Part shown: piece after piece, positions 62,716 to 64,000 of the stretch | How the letters are laid out: each line of letters opens with the position of its first letter | Position numbering within the stretch: the stretch's first letter is position 1 | From: Mesaphorura yosii | Taxonomy: Eukaryota; Arthropoda; Collembola; Poduromorpha; Tullbergiidae | Assembly: GCA_009869945.1 (NCBI GenBank) | Contig: WIXG01000344.1 | Location: 17,525-81,524, forward strand | Length of the DNA: 64,000 bases | Direction of reading: 5' to 3' | Program-made: the position numbers and the translations under genes | The notes under the pieces: model-generated | The model's database searches: none | What the model saw: only the letters and a program-made list of their open reading frames with translations | Told to the model about the DNA's origin: nothing

Positions 62716-64000
62716 TTTTGTGTCAACGAATATGGAAAAGGGCGAGTGAATGAGAAAGAACAGAAAGGTGTGAAAGAGTTTCCAATATCAACTTCTCCAA
62801 ACAACTGAAGAAGAATCCCGCATCTATCTGGTCAGAGACTGAGATTTTTCGAGCCGGAATGAAAAAATTTCCCCACCCACCCAAAAGTGCAGAGCAGAAA
62901 CAGAAATTATGTCAAGTTTATATTTAGCATTCCTTTATATCATTCACGTTGCTGTTGCTGGCCAGGTTCCAATAAATGAAGCCAGGAATCGGATTCAGAA
63001 TTCAGATACCGGAGATTTATTCCGTGTAATCTGCATGCATCACTTTGTACTTAGGGCTTTTCTCATACAGTTTTTCCTGTACTCAAATCAAATAATTTTC
63101 CCACGCACTCCTGTACTCGAAATGATCGTGATCATGATCTTTATAATGCAGTACGTAACACTCCTACTTCGTTCTCTTGCCACTTGCCGCGCCTTGAAAT
63201 TTATGGAACGGTCCATATAAGCTGAGAGTGCAAATTAATGGATAATTAAAACTCAATTATTTGGGCAGCAAAGACAAAAATGGCCATTCCCCCCGCTGGA
63301 GACGGCCCAAATGGAATCGTGAACTTCACCGTTGGAAGCCATGAGCCAAAGGCCAAGACAAGTCAAGAAATGCAATCTGCAATAAATTCACCTTCACGAA
63401 GAGCAGTGCACAAAGACGAAACGAGGCGAGACCGTAATCAAAAATTGAATGCGCCTCGTGCGAGTAATTTATTGCAGGTTTCCGCCCAAAGTTTATTAAC
63501 TTTTCATTCTCCAAAGTCAACTCACAGTTTAAGTTTCAGGCCAGGCTTTGTCCCAGGCGCGAGCGCACGCGCTAAGCAGCAATAAAAAAAATGCGAGACG
63601 CGTAACTCGTTTACAGTTTGTACTACACTTTACGCGTGGCTCGATCGAGTCTACATACTCACGTCAGTGTTTACTTTTGAGAAACTCGATTTTGGCTTTG
63701 GTCATGAATGAGAAAGGTGCGAAGACGAAGGCGAAGGCAAAAGGTGCTAACTTATTAACCACACGCGTCTAGCATTAAAAGCTTTTGCTGGTTGGCACCT
63801 GTAAAATTTTATTGGGTGACAAGCAAACAATCACGCATCGCTACAATCTATGAAATATGAAATCCAAATCTACCATTGCAGTGTTGTGTTGCAACAATGC
63901 CACAGTGGGGTATTCACGAGAATTTGGTGCGCTGTGCATTTTAGCATATGAAAAAGTTTCAACTTTGGAAGCCAATAACTGCCTTCCGGATGGACATGGA
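62716..64000. other. Right-edge non-coding stretch
   Basis: Promoter side of the small minus-strand gene, then AT-rich DNA with several short open frames (for example 63280-63585, +) that lack motifs or splice support. A gene continuing past the edge cannot be excluded. Confidence 0.4.

Noticed and set aside
63280-63585. Open frame starting MAIPPAGDGPNG on the plus strand at the right edge
   Set aside because: Plausible as a first exon by composition, but no motif, no convincing splice donor and strongly basic low-information sequence. Left out as a gene.

Overview
The window looks like nuclear DNA from an arthropod. Genes are split by GT-AG introns from about 60 bp to over 4 kb, intergenic DNA is AT-rich and long, and the gene set is animal: Rab14, 1-Cys peroxiredoxin, PTPA, TFIIIC subunit 5 and uricase. 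Two genes belong to the insect-type gustatory receptor family and one resembles 27 kDa hemolymph glycoproteins. A basal hexapod such as a springtail would fit, but this is inference and the species cannot be fixed from the sequence alone.

Layout from left to right: an IER2/IER5-like immediate-early gene (+); Rab14 (-); peroxiredoxin-6 (-) divergent from PTPA (+); a decayed Y-family DNA polymerase (iota/eta-like) pseudogene (-); two tandem gustatory receptors (+) with partly duplicated flanks; a large six-exon secreted protein (+) built from two copies of a three-exon cysteine-rich hemolymph-glycoprotein-like module; a Tc1/mariner-type transposase remnant (-); a secreted PHB-depolymerase-like hydrolase (-); a six-exon phosphonopyruvate decarboxylase with a mitochondrial-type leader (+), convergent with TFIIIC subunit 5 (-); uricase (+) with an approximately 0.87 kb non-autonomous terminal-inverted-repeat element in its first intron; and a small two-exon orphan gene (-).

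Most genes are unrelated housekeeping or lineage-specific genes, with no operon-like organisation. The most notable locus is phosphonopyruvate decarboxylase, the step that makes phosphonoacetaldehyde in the route to 2-aminoethylphosphonate. It lies about 7 kb from a PHB-depolymerase-like enzyme; both families are best known from microbes, yet both genes here are spliced like ordinary animal genes. The second notable locus is the hemolymph-glycoprotein-like gene, where an intragenic duplication can be read exon by exon, including intron phase.

Exon boundaries were assigned by hand from splice-site consensus, reading-frame continuity and remembered family motifs. No alignment or database search was run.
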